NCBI RefSeq assembly: GCF_015291745.1
Contig: NZ_CP030060.1
Span: forward strand, 682,001-746,000
Reading direction: 5' to 3'
Origin: Bradyrhizobium sp. CCBAU 53351
Lineage (GTDB): Bacteria; Pseudomonadota; Alphaproteobacteria; Rhizobiales; Xanthobacteraceae
DNA: 64,000 nt
Part shown: in pieces, positions 1 to 9,884 of the stretch
Position numbering within the stretch: the first letter of the stretch is position 1
Layout of the letters: the number at the start of each line of letters is the position of its first letter
Made by a program: the position numbers and the translations under genes
The notes under the pieces: model-generated
The model's database searches: none
What the model was told of the DNA's origin: nothing
The model's input: only the letters and a program-made list of their open reading frames with translations

Positions 1-1244
1 TCGGTTTGCGCGATACGAGCCAGGCGACCAATAGCATCCACGGAGTCACTATTGAGAAATGTACCCACATGGCCAGCCGCACGACGTCCGGGACCAGCAG
101 CCAATCTCCGAGCAGAAAAAGGTTATAGAGGGGAGCCGAAACGAGCAGTCCGATCGTCAAGCGCTTACACCGCTTGTCGTGCATGTCGGCTTCAAATTGC
201 CGTTCGATGTCCGGGGGGAATCTGATCGATCGCGTCCGTCGCCCGTTCACGCAGGCGTCGACGGAAGCTAATGTTACTGCGATCTCGTTCATTCCAACCT
301 GCCACTCGGACAAGCGGCAGTATAGTTTCTATGCGTTACCGGACCACTTCGGCGAAGCGTAAATATTCCGTTTGATTTCCGGTTTGATCTTACCCTCTCC
401 AGAATCTTGGCCATTTCAGCAGGAGATGAATGCCGTCGGTCCCGTATTTTCCCGGTGAAAGATCAGCAGACCAGTGGCGACTATTCGGCTGCTCCTCACC
501 GTGGCTCGCCGAGCCGACCGCCCCTTCAGGCGTGTGCGTCCGCGGAGGGTTGTATTTGGGGCGCGGTGAGACGCGCCCGCGGGTCGGGCGGCATTAAGAA
601 TGGCAGCCCAGGCCAGAAGTCCATAGACGCAACCCAAGCTCCGAGGACGGGTGCAGCCGAACCAGATGGTTGACATCCTCAAGTCCGCTTTCCTGGAACG
701 ACAGCTCGGGATCTGGCACTTTCTTGGCGATCTTGCCGCAGCAATACCCTTCCGGGAAATAGCTGACGCTGCTCGCAAAAAATTAGGTTACGTTGAGGGG
801 TGCCATGAGCGCAGCCGGAAGTACCGCATCAGAGGACATCGAACTGGAACGCCGGCTGTTCTATCTGCCGACGCTTCATCTCGATCCATGGACGAAGGCT
901 TGTGTTGACGGTCGCGCAATCTACCTCGATGGGCTTGAGGCGTTCAAGATTAGGAGGGCTATGCCAGCATCTCGCGCATAAGATTGTTACCGAGTTTGTC
1001 GATGCATCTACGTAGAAAGGAGGACGCGAACCAGGAGTACGCCGGATCGAAGTGCGCCTCGACGAGATTGAGCGCGAAATCAGACGCGTCCATCCGAAAG
1101 CCGCAACTGGCTTCGCCAAACTTCGCGTTGCGCCTCCTTAAGTTGGAAGGCGGCGGACTTGGAGCCTTGCCACAGCGGCAATGTTCGCATCCTTAGTACA
1201 ATAGCTCCAAGTTGACTTCGCTCTTGGCCACGAGTTACATCCAC
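1..1244. other. no confident gene at left end
   Basis: I cannot support a gene here. Short overlapping reading frames occur on both strands but none has a recognisable domain. The best of them (805-981, +) has a GAGGGG ribosome-binding-like stretch just upstream and encodes 58 residues of unknown character. It most likely is eroded sequence, as in other gaps of this island. Confidence 0.4.
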
Positions 1245-2198
1245 ATGCTGGCAAACGGGAAAGAAAGACCTTTGAATCGAGATGCTCGGCCGTTGTCGCC
1301 CATCTCACGACGGCCCAAGAAAAAGAGCCCGCTCGGTCGTGCCGAGCACTTGGCTGGGCTCATTTTGTCCGTTGTCCGTCGCGATGGGATGAAGACCGGC
1401 GATCGCCTCATCGAGCAAAAGCTTGCCGATGCGCTTGGCCTGTCGCGCGCGCCAATTCGCCTAGGCTTAAAGGCTCTAGAAGAGGCGGGGTTCGCGCGCG
1501 GTGAATTGCACCGCGGCTTTGTCTTGACAAGAGACCCTACGAGCGTAGCCGCACAATCCACACTGGCGGCGGTAAGCCGCGCGGAAGAGGCCTACGCGAC
1601 GATTGCAACGGACGTGGTCGCAAAGCGCCTTCCCGCCGATGTCACGGAAGCCGAATTGCTGCGCCGTTACGATCTAACACGCACCGAATTACAACGACTG
1701 CTGGATCGGATCGCAGCGGAAGGGTGGATCGCGCGCTCACCGGGCTACGGGTGGCGTTTTGCTGAAACTGTATCAAGTCCCGAAGCGCAGACACAAGTTA
1801 TGGCGTTCCGCGCGGTGATCGAACCAGCAGCAATTGCTCAACCTGGTTACGCTCTGGCGCCAGAGGTCATCGAGCGACTTCGCGAGCGCCAGCTGCGCAT
1901 TTTTGATGGCGAGCTGGAAAAATTCACGATAGGTGAAGTGTTTCAATGGGGATGTGATTTCCATGAGGAGATCGCGCGCGGTGCCAAGAATCCCTTCTTC
2001 GTCGAGTCACTTAAGCGCGTAAATTCGATTCGTCGCTTGTTTGCATACCGAAGCTTCGCTGATCGCGACGGCATGCGCCGGCACGTGAAGGAACACCTGA
2101 GGCTGCTCGACGTCCTGGAGGCCCGCCGGTATGCTGATGCATCGGCTCTGATGATGCGTCATATTCGACGCCCGCTTAAGGTGTACGTCTTCAGATAG
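1245..2198 (+). CDS. GntR-family regulator, FCD type
   Basis: Transcription factor of the FadR/FCD subfamily of GntR proteins. An N-terminal winged helix (roughly residues 40-100, with LADALGLSRAPIRLGLKALE as recognition region) is followed by a helical C-terminal domain with metal/ligand-type histidines (CDFHEEIA, HVKEHLRLLDVL). A second winged-helix-like stretch (ELLRRYDLTRTELQRLLDRI) lies between them, which is unusual for the family. The ATG at 1245 is used; a TTG at 1212 is also open and neither has a clear Shine-Dalgarno. It is convergent with the aminotransferase and probably regulates the adjacent catabolic block, an inference from position. Confidence 0.8.
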   Translation: MLANGKERPLNRDARPLSPISRRPKKKSPLGRAEHLAGLILSVVRRDGMKTGDRLIEQKLADALGLSRAPIRLGLKALEEAGFARGELHRGFVLTRDPTSVAAQSTLAAVSRAEEAYATIATDVVAKRLPADVTEAELLRRYDLTRTELQRLLDRIAAEGWIARSPGYGWRFAETVSSPEAQTQVMAFRAVIEPAAIAQPGYALAPEVIERLRERQLRIFDGELEKFTIGEVFQWGCDFHEEIARGAKNPFFVESLKRVNSIRRLFAYRSFADRDGMRRHVKEHLRLLDVLEARRYADASALMMRHIRRPLKVYVFR

Positions 2199-2239
2199 GT
2201 GCCACAGGCGGATCCGTTTCCGAGTTGCATTTCGACAGC

Positions 2240-3400
2240 TTAAACTGCTCGCCGGACACTGTCGACAAAGCGTGGCACGTCGTCAGTTGTAAGGCCGGCC
2301 AGATTGATCCTGCCGTTTCCAACGATATAGATCGCATCATCCTTGCGGAGACGGTCGATCGTGGCAGAATGCAAGGGTAAGGTGGAGAACATTCCCTTTT
2401 GCGCCCCGAGCTGAGAAAATTCGGGCATACCCCGTCCGACGGCCGCACGAATTTTTAAAATTCTTTCCCGCATCGTCGTGAGCTCGCGAAGCCAATCCTG
2501 ACGAAGGGCGGTGTTCGACAGGATAGTGCCGACGACCGCAGCACCATGGTCGGGCGGCATGGACCAGTTAACTCTCGCTAGGGCAGCCATGGCTTGAACA
2601 GTCCGCCCTACTGAGACCGGGTTCGTGCCATAGACGAAGAGCGCTCCGGTCCGCTCCCGATACAGTCCGAAGTTTTTGCTACAAGAATAAGCGACGAACG
2701 CTTCGCTCACGCTGGACAGCACTATTTCTAGTCCTTCTCTATCCTGCTCTAAACCATCACCGAATCCCTGATAGGCAAAGTCGATGAGAGGAATGAGGCC
2801 TCTCTCCTCCACAAGTTGCGCGATCGCCCGCCATTGATCAAGGCTAAGATCCGTGCCCGATGGATTGTGGCAAGTCGCGTGAAGCAGCACGATATCCCCT
2901 CTCCTTGCGCTCTTGAGCGATGAGAGCATTTCGTCGAAGCGAAGCGTTTGAGAAATGACGTCGTAATAGGTGTACGTACCTATTTCCAATCCCACGGCCT
3001 CAAAGATTGGAATGTGGTTGCCCCATGTCGGCAGGCCCACAAATATCCGGCTAAAGGGTGCCGCCAGCTTTATGACCTCGCAAGCTAACCGGACCGCACC
3101 GCCGCCGCCAGGTGTCTGAACGCCACCTAGTCGATCCACCTCGATGTTTCCGATCGCGAGCTCGCGGATAAGGCTGACGAACTTTGTGTCACCGAGTGGG
3201 CTTACGTATGATTTGGTGTCCTGTCCCTCGACCAAGAGATGTTCGGCGGCCTTCACCGCGGACAGGACGGGCGTAACGCCGTTATCGTTTCGATAGACCC
3301 CCACACTCAGGTCGATCTTGTCCCGCCGAGGATCGTTGCGGCATGCCTCGGCTAACGCCAACACGGCGTCGGCCGGCAGATCAGGCAGGGCTTGAAACAT
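2240..3400 (-). CDS. class I aromatic/aspartate aminotransferase
   Basis: PLP-dependent transaminase of the AspC/TyrB type, 386 aa, the normal length. The PLP lysine lies in SCSKNFGLYRERTGAL; the substrate-carboxylate region and the NPSGTDLS motif (LHATCHNPSGTDLS) are present. It would exchange amino groups between 2-oxoglutarate or oxaloacetate and aspartate or aromatic amino acids in the cytosol. The start is supported by a strong AAGGAG seven bases upstream of the ATG. It is divergent from the HMG-CoA lyase operon. Aromatic specificity would fit the kynurenine genes nearby, but specificity cannot be read from the sequence. Confidence 0.88.
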   Translation of the reverse strand: MFQALPDLPADAVLALAEACRNDPRRDKIDLSVGVYRNDNGVTPVLSAVKAAEHLLVEGQDTKSYVSPLGDTKFVSLIRELAIGNIEVDRLGGVQTPGGGGAVRLACEVIKLAAPFSRIFVGLPTWGNHIPIFEAVGLEIGTYTYYDVISQTLRFDEMLSSLKSARRGDIVLLHATCHNPSGTDLSLDQWRAIAQLVEERGLIPLIDFAYQGFGDGLEQDREGLEIVLSSVSEAFVAYSCSKNFGLYRERTGALFVYGTNPVSVGRTVQAMAALARVNWSMPPDHGAAVVGTILSNTALRQDWLRELTTMRERILKIRAAVGRGMPEFSQLGAQKGMFSTLPLHSATIDRLRKDDAIYIVGNGRINLAGLTTDDVPRFVDSVRRAV

Positions 3401-3846
3401 AGCTTCTCCTTACTGAACGATCGTTTGTGCGGCTCATTGGCTCTATGCAATGAGGGCTGGAGTTGGCGCGCCTCTTCAATCGGGCACGGGCGTGGCTTCG
3501 TGGACGAAAGGCATTCTTGGTGCGGCGCTTCCGTTTCACCAAGAACGCTATTTGGCTTACGCCAGAACCGCAGGGCGAAAGGATTCCGTCGGGATGCACC
3601 CCTGAAGCGGACGCCCGATGAATATCGCCGCGCGGCGCGCGAACAGGCAGCGCCAGGCAGTTCAGCCAACAGGATAATCCATGCAAACCTCACCCGAAAA
3701 TAGAATTCCGCGGAATGCGAGCGGATCATGTCCTGGCCGCCCACCGGCAGAGCCTCGTTCCGGGGCCCCCGAAGCGGTTCGGAATCTTCATTGACAGATG
3801 ATGTCACATATTGTTCTTTAATGCAAGAATATACAATAGGGCGCCA
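3401..3846. promoter_or_regulatory. divergent control region with inverted repeats
   Basis: Non-coding stretch between the minus-strand aminotransferase and the plus-strand HMG-CoA lyase. Near 3791-3837 there are two small dyads: TGACA-N5-TGTCA (3792-3806) and TTCTT-N6-AAGAA framed by ATTG and CAAT (about 3810-3837). ATTG/CAAT half-sites are common in FCD-type GntR operators, so this may be where the regulator at 1245-2198 binds. A possible -10 TACAAT sits at 3832-3837, only about ten bases before the lyase ATG. The promoter assignment is inference. Confidence 0.4.
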
Positions 3847-4782
3847 ATGGACAATTCACCGGATGTGCACATCTGCGAAGTTGCACCGCGCGATGGCCTT
3901 CAAAACTTGGATGTCATTGTGCCAACAGGCGCAAAATGCGAGCTGATCAGTGCGATCGTCGCCGCGGGGGTGAGCGAGGTCGATGCGGGCTCATTTGTAC
4001 CGGCTACGGTCGTGCCGCAATTCGGCGACGTTGGAGCAGTTGTTGCGCACGCGTTGACCCATAAGTCTACGACCATCGGCGCGGTCGTACCGAACGTTAA
4101 AGGTGCTGAGCGCGCGCTCGCGGCCGGAGTCAACAGCATGTATTTCGTGATCTCGGCGAGCGAAACGCACAACCGGGCGAATGTGCGCCGCACGATTGAG
4201 GAACAGCTCGAAGCATTCCGTGTAGTTCGTGCGAGGATCAACGCGCAAAAAGCTCCTGAGCGGCCGCATCTTGTGGGCGCTGTAGCGACAGCTTTTGGCT
4301 GCTCAATGGAAGGCGACGTCAGTGAGGCCGCGGTGTGTCGCCTTGTGCAGGGTTTCGCCGAGGCGGGTGCGGACGAGATCGGACTAGCAGATACCGTCGG
4401 CTACGGCACCCCAACGCAGGTTAAGCGGATCGTACGCGCGGTTCGCAACGAGACCGGCCCAAAAATGATGCTCAGGCTACATCTGCATGACACGCTTGGC
4501 GCCGGTCTTGCCAACGTCGTCGCGGGGCTCGAAGCGGATGTCCGGCGCTTCGATGCTGCTGTTTCGGGGCTTGGCGGCTGTCCCTTCGCACCGGGCGCAC
4601 GGGGCAATATTGTGACTGAGGATCTCGTGTTCATGCTCGAACGGATGGGCCTCTCCACTGGGATCGATCTGGATCGGTTGATGGCGACACGCGAAATTCT
4701 CGCCCGGCACGTTGAGCAGAAGCACCTGACAGGTCATCTGCACGAGGCTGGAATTCCAAGGGTGTTGCGGAGGGTGGCATGA
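3847..4782 (+). CDS. mvaB: hydroxymethylglutaryl-CoA lyase
   Basis: Cleaves 3-hydroxy-3-methylglutaryl-CoA to acetoacetate and acetyl-CoA. The TIM-barrel HMGL fold is evident: EVAPRDGLQN at the N-terminus (metal and catalytic residues), metal-binding HLHDTLGAG, and the HMG-CoA lyase signature GLGGCPFAPGARGNIVTED with the catalytic cysteine. About 311 aa from the ATG at 3847, the family length; a TTG at 3811 is also open. Its stop overlaps the start of the CoA-transferase (ATGA), so the two are translationally coupled. A related citramalyl-CoA-type lyase activity is possible. Confidence 0.88.
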   Translation: MDNSPDVHICEVAPRDGLQNLDVIVPTGAKCELISAIVAAGVSEVDAGSFVPATVVPQFGDVGAVVAHALTHKSTTIGAVVPNVKGAERALAAGVNSMYFVISASETHNRANVRRTIEEQLEAFRVVRARINAQKAPERPHLVGAVATAFGCSMEGDVSEAAVCRLVQGFAEAGADEIGLADTVGYGTPTQVKRIVRAVRNETGPKMMLRLHLHDTLGAGLANVVAGLEADVRRFDAAVSGLGGCPFAPGARGNIVTEDLVFMLERMGLSTGIDLDRLMATREILARHVEQKHLTGHLHEAGIPRVLRRVA

Positions 4783-5996
4783 TGGGCGGCAATCCCACAT
4801 CAGGGCCGACAATTCCCCGCCCCCTCGAAGGCGTGCGCGTCGTTGAATTCAGTCAGATGGTCATGGGCCCTACCTGTGGGCTCATCCTCGCCGACCTGGG
4901 CGCCGATGTGGTCAAAGTCGAGCCGCTCAAGGGCGATCGCACTCGCTATTTCAAGGGGCCTGCCGCGGGTTTTTTTGCGACATACAGCAGGAACAAACGC
5001 AGCATCGCGCTCGACACGTCGAGCCCGGGAGGCAAACAGGTGGCGCGCCGGCTCACTGAGCGCAGCGATGTTTTGATCGAAAACTTCCGACCGGGTTTGA
5101 TGAAGAGGGTCGGTCTCGACTACAATTCAGTGGCCGCATTCGCGCCGCGGCTGATTTATTGCTCACTCAAGGGATATCTCCCCGGACCCTACGAGAACCG
5201 TCTTGCGCTCGATGAAGTCGTTCAGATGATGGGCGGGCTCGCCTACATGACCGGCCTGCCGGGCCAGCCAATGCGCGCGGGCGCCTCAGTGAATGACGTC
5301 ATGGGTGGCATGTTTGGGGTGATCGCGATCCAAGCCGCGCTCGCCGAACGACAGCGCACCGGCCGCGGTCGTTACATCCAAAGCGCCCTCTTCGAGAACA
5401 ACGTCTTTCTAATGGCACAGGCGATGATGTGCGAGGTCGTCACCGGACGCCCTTCAATTCCGTACTCGGTGAAGGACAGTCCTTGGCCGATCTATGACCT
5501 GTTCGATACAAAGGACGGATCAAAGCTTTTCGTCACTGTCGTTGGGGAGGAGCAATGGCAGGCGTTCTGCCTCGCGTTTGATCGGGCTGCCTGGCTGAGC
5601 GATCCGCGTTTCATCACGGCTCAAGGTCGAGTTGATCATCGCGACTGGCTGATCCCGGAAGTCGCCAAGATATTTGGCGGCTGGAACAAGGCCGAACTTG
5701 CCGCGAAGCTGGAAGAACTTGAGCTGCCCTATGCGCCCGTGAACAAACCGGGTGATTTGTTCAGCGATCCCCACCTCAATAAATCGGGTGGTTTGACCGA
5801 GATCCGCTTGCCCGATGGCCGTAACACCAAAACCCCCTTGCTGCCGATATCGCTCGACGGCCGCCGCCTCGCAAATGGCAATGACCCGCCTCAGGTCGGC
5901 GAACATACACACGACATCCTCGGCGATATCGGGTTTTCGACAAACGAAATCGCTGCGTTAGAAAAAGCGGGGACAATCGCCTCGTCGGCCGTATGA
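4779..5996 (+). CDS. CaiB/BaiF family class III CoA-transferase
   Basis: Class III CoA-transferase, 405 aa. Typical features are the N-terminal LEGVRVVEFSQMVMGPTCG, the LGADVVKVE motif, and RSIALDTSSPGGKQVARRL followed by ENFRPGLMKRVGLDY. Such enzymes move CoA between organic acids through an aspartyl-CoA thioester. It overlaps the HMG-CoA lyase by four bases, so the likely job is to activate a dicarboxylate (for example 3-hydroxy-3-methylglutarate or a relative) before cleavage. The substrate is inferred from the neighbour, not seen. It is followed by an ABC transporter on the same strand. Confidence 0.85.
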   Translation: MMGGNPTSGPTIPRPLEGVRVVEFSQMVMGPTCGLILADLGADVVKVEPLKGDRTRYFKGPAAGFFATYSRNKRSIALDTSSPGGKQVARRLTERSDVLIENFRPGLMKRVGLDYNSVAAFAPRLIYCSLKGYLPGPYENRLALDEVVQMMGGLAYMTGLPGQPMRAGASVNDVMGGMFGVIAIQAALAERQRTGRGRYIQSALFENNVFLMAQAMMCEVVTGRPSIPYSVKDSPWPIYDLFDTKDGSKLFVTVVGEEQWQAFCLAFDRAAWLSDPRFITAQGRVDHRDWLIPEVAKIFGGWNKAELAAKLEELELPYAPVNKPGDLFSDPHLNKSGGLTEIRLPDGRNTKTPLLPISLDGRRLANGNDPPQVGEHTHDILGDIGFSTNEIAALEKAGTIASSAV

Positions 5997-6042
5997 CGGA
6001 TCTTAAGCGCCTGGTTCGCAACAAGCAGCAGGGGAGTAATGC

Positions 6043-7089
6043 ATGACCATCACACGGCGCCGAGTCCTTGTTTCGGGCTCCGCATTTGCGGGCACCTCGT
6101 TGCTGCCGAGCCAGTCGCGCGCTCAAGGCAAGCCGGTCACCCTCGCCTTCGGCCCCACAACGCCAATCTATGCCATCGGCATGATCGCCGAGCTCAAGAA
6201 CTATTTCAGGGATGAAGGACTCAATTCGAAACTGATTACAGGCAACTCGGGCAGTTTCGGTCGCCAGATGCTCGCTTCGGACCAAGCGATGTTCGCCCAC
6301 GGTGACGCCAGTCACCCCCTTCAACTCACGGCGCGCGGCAAGGCATGCAAAATTCTGCTCGCAACTGAAATGGCGTGCTCGTACGCCAATGTTGTTGTGC
6401 GGCAAGACCTCTATGAAAGCGGCATCACGTCGCTCGAGAAGCTAGCGGCCTACAAGCGCCCAGACGGGGCCAAGCCGATCATCGCGGCCACGGCCATCGG
6501 ATCGGGCAGTTGGGTCTATGGCACTTATCTGTTTGAAGCACGAGGGCTTGGCGGAAAAGTGAATTGGGTCGCTGGCGGCGGGCAGGAGATCATGTTTCCG
6601 TCTCTCGAAACCAAGCAGTTTGATGCCATCATGGCACCGCCAAGTTGGATCATCGAAATCAAGAAAAAGGGCTTTGGCACTCTGATCTACGATACCTCCC
6701 AACCGGGGATGTTTGAGAAAGATTTCGGGGGCACGGTTCCGGTGCTGGTCGTCTACACGCTGGCGGACACGATCGAGCAGGACAAGCCGACGGTACAGGC
6801 CTTCGTGAACGCGATTTATCGGGCGATGAAGTGGGTCAAAACGACGCCGCTCGCCGAAGTCCAGGCACTGGTTGCGCCCAAGTGGTTTTCTGGAATCGAT
6901 CCCACCGCCGTTAGCGCAGAGCTTGGCTTTGACAAATTGACTTGGGCATATGACGGAAACATCGACAAAGCCGCCTATGATCGGGGCAGCAGAATTTGGT
7001 CCCGCAAGGGTACAGAAATTCCGGAGACTGCATACGAGGACGTTGTCGATATGAGCTTTCTCAATGTAGCGAAGGCAAAATACAAGTGA
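6043..7089 (+). CDS. NitT/TauT-type ABC transporter substrate-binding protein
   Basis: Periplasmic binding protein, 348 aa, of the NMT1/SsuA-like family. The N-terminus TRRRVLVSGSAFAGTS resembles a twin-arginine signal with a cleavage region near SRAQG. The mature part starts with the usual beta strand (PVTLAFGPTTPIYAIGMIAE). GGGGAG precedes the ATG at a good distance. It overlaps the ATPase gene (TGATG). The ligand cannot be read; clustering with CoA-transferase and lyase suggests an organic acid rather than a sulfonate. Confidence 0.85.
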   Translation: MTITRRRVLVSGSAFAGTSLLPSQSRAQGKPVTLAFGPTTPIYAIGMIAELKNYFRDEGLNSKLITGNSGSFGRQMLASDQAMFAHGDASHPLQLTARGKACKILLATEMACSYANVVVRQDLYESGITSLEKLAAYKRPDGAKPIIAATAIGSGSWVYGTYLFEARGLGGKVNWVAGGGQEIMFPSLETKQFDAIMAPPSWIIEIKKKGFGTLIYDTSQPGMFEKDFGGTVPVLVVYTLADTIEQDKPTVQAFVNAIYRAMKWVKTTPLAEVQALVAPKWFSGIDPTAVSAELGFDKLTWAYDGNIDKAAYDRGSRIWSRKGTEIPETAYEDVVDMSFLNVAKAKYK

Positions 7090-7934
7090 TGTCCGCGCCT
7101 GGCCCCAGCCTCGCCGTTGCCCGAGAAACGACGAATGCGGACGCTGGTCGCACTCGGATTGCTGTGCAAGGACTAGTTAAGCGCTTCAGCGCCGGTCGAG
7201 GCGATTTTGCTGCCGTCGACAATGTATCATTCGAGGTTCGCCAAGGCGAATTCGTTGCCTTGCTCGGCCCCTCCGGCTGCGGAAAGAGCACGATCCTCAA
7301 CATGGTGGCCGGGCTCTTGCCACATTCAGGCGGCCGAATTCTCGTCGACGGCGACTTAGTTGATACCGGCAAGGTAAATTCCAACGTCGGTTACGTGTTT
7401 CAGCGCGACACACTATTTCCTTGGCGAACGGTCGAGCAGAATATCGGCTACGGGCTCGAAATCTCCGGTATCACGAAGACGGAGCGTTCCGCGCGGGTTG
7501 CCGATGCGATTGGAAAGGCCGGGTTGACTGGCTTCGGCCAGAGCTTTCCTCGGATGCTTTCGGGCGGGATGCGTCAGCGGGTGGCCTTAATGCGCACCCT
7601 CATCCTCGAACCTGAAATTCTCCTGATGGATGAGCCTTTCGGCGCGCTTGATACTCATACCAAGCTGGAAATGCACAAGACATTGCTCGATATCTGGGAG
7701 CGCGAACGGCAGACTGTGCTGTTCGTAACTCACGACCTCGGCGAGGCGCTTACACTGGCCAGCCGCATCATCGTCCTGTCCGCAAGGCCCGGACGGCTGA
7801 AGGATGACTTCCAGGTGCCCTTTCCTCGTCCGCGAGATCCAGTCGGGTTGCGCGAAACGGCCGAATTCGGCCGCCTGTATTCTCACATCTGGCATTCGCT
7901 TGGCGAAGAGTTTCGCCGTACCAAGGCCGATTGA
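7089..7934 (+). CDS. ABC transporter ATP-binding protein
   Basis: Cytosolic ATPase of the transporter, 281 aa from the ATG at 7089. Walker A GPSGCGKST, the Q-loop at VFQRDTLFPWRTV, signature LSGGMRQRVALMRTL, Walker B ILLMDEPFGALD and the H-loop FVTHDLGEA are all intact. Reading frame is open further upstream, but the ATG overlapping the stop of the binding-protein gene (TGATG) is the natural start. NitT/TauT subfamily by the LFPWRTVEQN segment. Confidence 0.88.
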   Translation: MSAPGPSLAVARETTNADAGRTRIAVQGLVKRFSAGRGDFAAVDNVSFEVRQGEFVALLGPSGCGKSTILNMVAGLLPHSGGRILVDGDLVDTGKVNSNVGYVFQRDTLFPWRTVEQNIGYGLEISGITKTERSARVADAIGKAGLTGFGQSFPRMLSGGMRQRVALMRTLILEPEILLMDEPFGALDTHTKLEMHKTLLDIWERERQTVLFVTHDLGEALTLASRIIVLSARPGRLKDDFQVPFPRPRDPVGLRETAEFGRLYSHIWHSLGEEFRRTKAD

Positions 7935-7936
7935 TC

Positions 7937-8788
7937 ATGGCTACCCGTCGTCAGGTGATCGTGCTCTGGCAGATCGCAATTTTCGCTTTTCTGCTTGTGA
8001 TTTGGCAATGGGGCTTTGAATGGAGCAAAGCAGTTCTGCCAAGAGCCTATGTTCCCAAGATTCTCGACCCGTATTTCGTGGCGAAGCCGTCATTGATCTG
8101 GCAGAGCTTCTTGCGGCTTAGCTGCCTCAACGACCCATCGGATTTTCTGGTCTGCTTCAGGAATGCCGATAACAATCTTTGGATAGCGACGCTTGTCACG
8201 CTGAAGAATACTTGGTGGGGATTTCTGTTCGGCTCGGCCGCCGGCATCGTCGTTGGCCTCCTCCTCGGACGCTCGGACGTTCTTGCGCGCATATTTGGAC
8301 CGTTCATTCTGGCGTTCAATTCGATCCCACGCATCGCGCTCGTGCCACTGATCATTCTCATGTTTGGCCTTGGCGATGTGTCGAAGGTGGTGACCGCCGC
8401 ACTCGTCGTGTTCTTCATCGTGTTCTTTAATACGTTCGAAGGCACGCGGGCGGTCGACAGAGATCAAATTGCCGCCGCCCGCCTATTGGGCGCGAGCGAG
8501 CTGACCATCTTGCGTACCGTTGTCATTCCGTCTGCGCTGGCCTGGGTGTTCGCGTCTCTGCTCCCTGCAGTGTCGTTTGCACTTGTCGGCGTGATCGTCG
8601 GAGAGTTTATCGGCGCTGAACGTGGCCTCGGCAAGCTCATCATTGAGGCAGAGGCACGCGCCAATGCCAGCGAAATGATGGTCGCGATCTTTATAATGAT
8701 GATCGTCGGAACCATGCTGGCGCTGCTTGTACAATATTTGCAATCATACCTCTTGCGTTGGCAGCCGCAGTTCGAAAGATCTGCATAA
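7937..8788 (+). CDS. ABC transporter permease (TauC/SsuC-like)
   Basis: Inner-membrane permease with about six hydrophobic helices. It contains the BPD_transp_1 EAA-type cytoplasmic loop around AARLLGASELTILRTVVIPS. About 283 aa from the ATG at 7937, two bases after the ATPase stop; a TTG at 7931 overlaps that stop. It completes a one-permease importer (presumably homodimeric) with the two preceding genes. Confidence 0.87.
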   Translation: MATRRQVIVLWQIAIFAFLLVIWQWGFEWSKAVLPRAYVPKILDPYFVAKPSLIWQSFLRLSCLNDPSDFLVCFRNADNNLWIATLVTLKNTWWGFLFGSAAGIVVGLLLGRSDVLARIFGPFILAFNSIPRIALVPLIILMFGLGDVSKVVTAALVVFFIVFFNTFEGTRAVDRDQIAAARLLGASELTILRTVVIPSALAWVFASLLPAVSFALVGVIVGEFIGAERGLGKLIIEAEARANASEMMVAIFIMMIVGTMLALLVQYLQSYLLRWQPQFERSA

Positions 8789-9044
8789 ATCGTCGACCGG
8801 CAGATGATGGAACAGCGACGATGAATGCGCAATTTGGCACGCTCGCAGCGCGGGTGGGCGGCGGTGAACGTCTCAGCTTAAGTTGCCAAGCCGAGCTGAT
8901 GGGGGATGTCCGGATCAGGCGGGAGGTTCCGAGTCGTCTCGTCGTCGAGCCAAATCGCAACCCCTGCAGGCGCAGTCGTCCCACTAAGAGATCCCTGGTC
9001 AGAGCTCACCCCTTGTCTGATCGGTCTGACTAAGGACGCCCGCG

Positions 9045-9884
9045 ATGGCCAACAATGACTACGATCCAACAGCAGAAGGCGCAGAAACGAATTTCGCTGC
9101 GCGGATGTCCTATAGCGATTATCTGCGATTGGAGACCATTCTCAGCGCGCAGCATCCGCTGTCGGATGCGCACGATGAGATGCTGTTCATTGTGCAGCAT
9201 CAGGCCTCGGAGCTCTGGATGCGACTTGCCATTCATGAATTGGGTGCGGCCCGCGACGCGATTGCACGCGACGCCGTCGCGCCGGCAATGAAAATGCTGG
9301 CGCGCGTCTCACGTATCTTCGAACAGTTGAACAGCGCATGGGACGTGCTGCGCACGATGACGCCAAGCGAGTATACGCATTTCCGGGCGAAGCTCGGACA
9401 GTCGTCCGGCTTCCAATCCCGTCAGTACCGCCTCATCGAATATGTTTTGGGCAATCGCAATCCAGCCATGCTGAAGCCGCACGCGCATGATGCGGAGGCG
9501 ACACGGCTTCTTGAGAGGGAGCTCACAATCCCAAGCCTGTACGACGAGGTGCTGCGCCTCGGCAACCGCAAGGGGCTTGCGATTCCGCGCTCCGTACTGG
9601 AACGTGATGTCCGTGAAACGCATCGCCTCAACGATGCAGTGGTCGAGGCCTGGCGCTGTGTCTATGAGGCGCCGGAAACGCATTGGCTGCTCTACGAGCT
9701 TGCTGAGAAGCTCGTCGACTTCGAGGACTATTTCCGCCGTTGGCGCTTTAACCATGTGACCACCGTGGAGCGCATCATCGGCTTCAAACGAGGTACGGGA
9801 GGCACCGGCGGCGTCAGCTATCTCAAGCGAATGCTGGAGGTCGAACTATTCCCGGAACTCTGGCGCGTCCGAACGGTCCTATGA
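9045..9884 (+). CDS. kynA: tryptophan 2,3-dioxygenase
   Basis: Haem enzyme opening the indole ring of L-tryptophan to N-formylkynurenine. Family motifs are complete: [20 protein letters not shown], the [18 protein letters not shown] segment, and the haem-ligand stretch [20 protein letters not shown] ending in GGTGGVSYL. 279 aa, normal for bacterial TDO. AAGGACG precedes the ATG by about eight bases. Stop and start of kynU overlap (ATGA). The 256 bases upstream hold no gene and could carry the promoter. Confidence 0.95.
   Translation: MANNDYDPTAEGAETNFAARMSYSDYLRLETILSAQHPLSDAHDEMLFIVQHQASELWMRLAIHELGAARDAIARDAVAPAMKMLARVSRIFEQLNSAWDVLRTMTPSEYTHFRAKLGQSSGFQSRQYRLIEYVLGNRNPAMLKPHAHDAEATRLLERELTIPSLYDEVLRLGNRKGLAIPRSVLERDVRETHRLNDAVVEAWRCVYEAPETHWLLYELAEKLVDFEDYFRRWRFNHVTTVERIIGFKRGTGGTGGVSYLKRMLEVELFPELWRVRTVL

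Noticed and set aside
713..981. TGGCAC-N5-TGGC followed by a 58-residue frame with GAGGGG upstream, as a possible nif-regulated small gene
   Set aside because: The -12 part lacks TTGC, no NifA site is nearby, and the protein has no recognisable character.
4401..4812. Long minus-strand frames inside the HMG-CoA lyase gene
   Set aside because: Shadow frames of GC-rich coding DNA; the plus-strand product has the full family signature.
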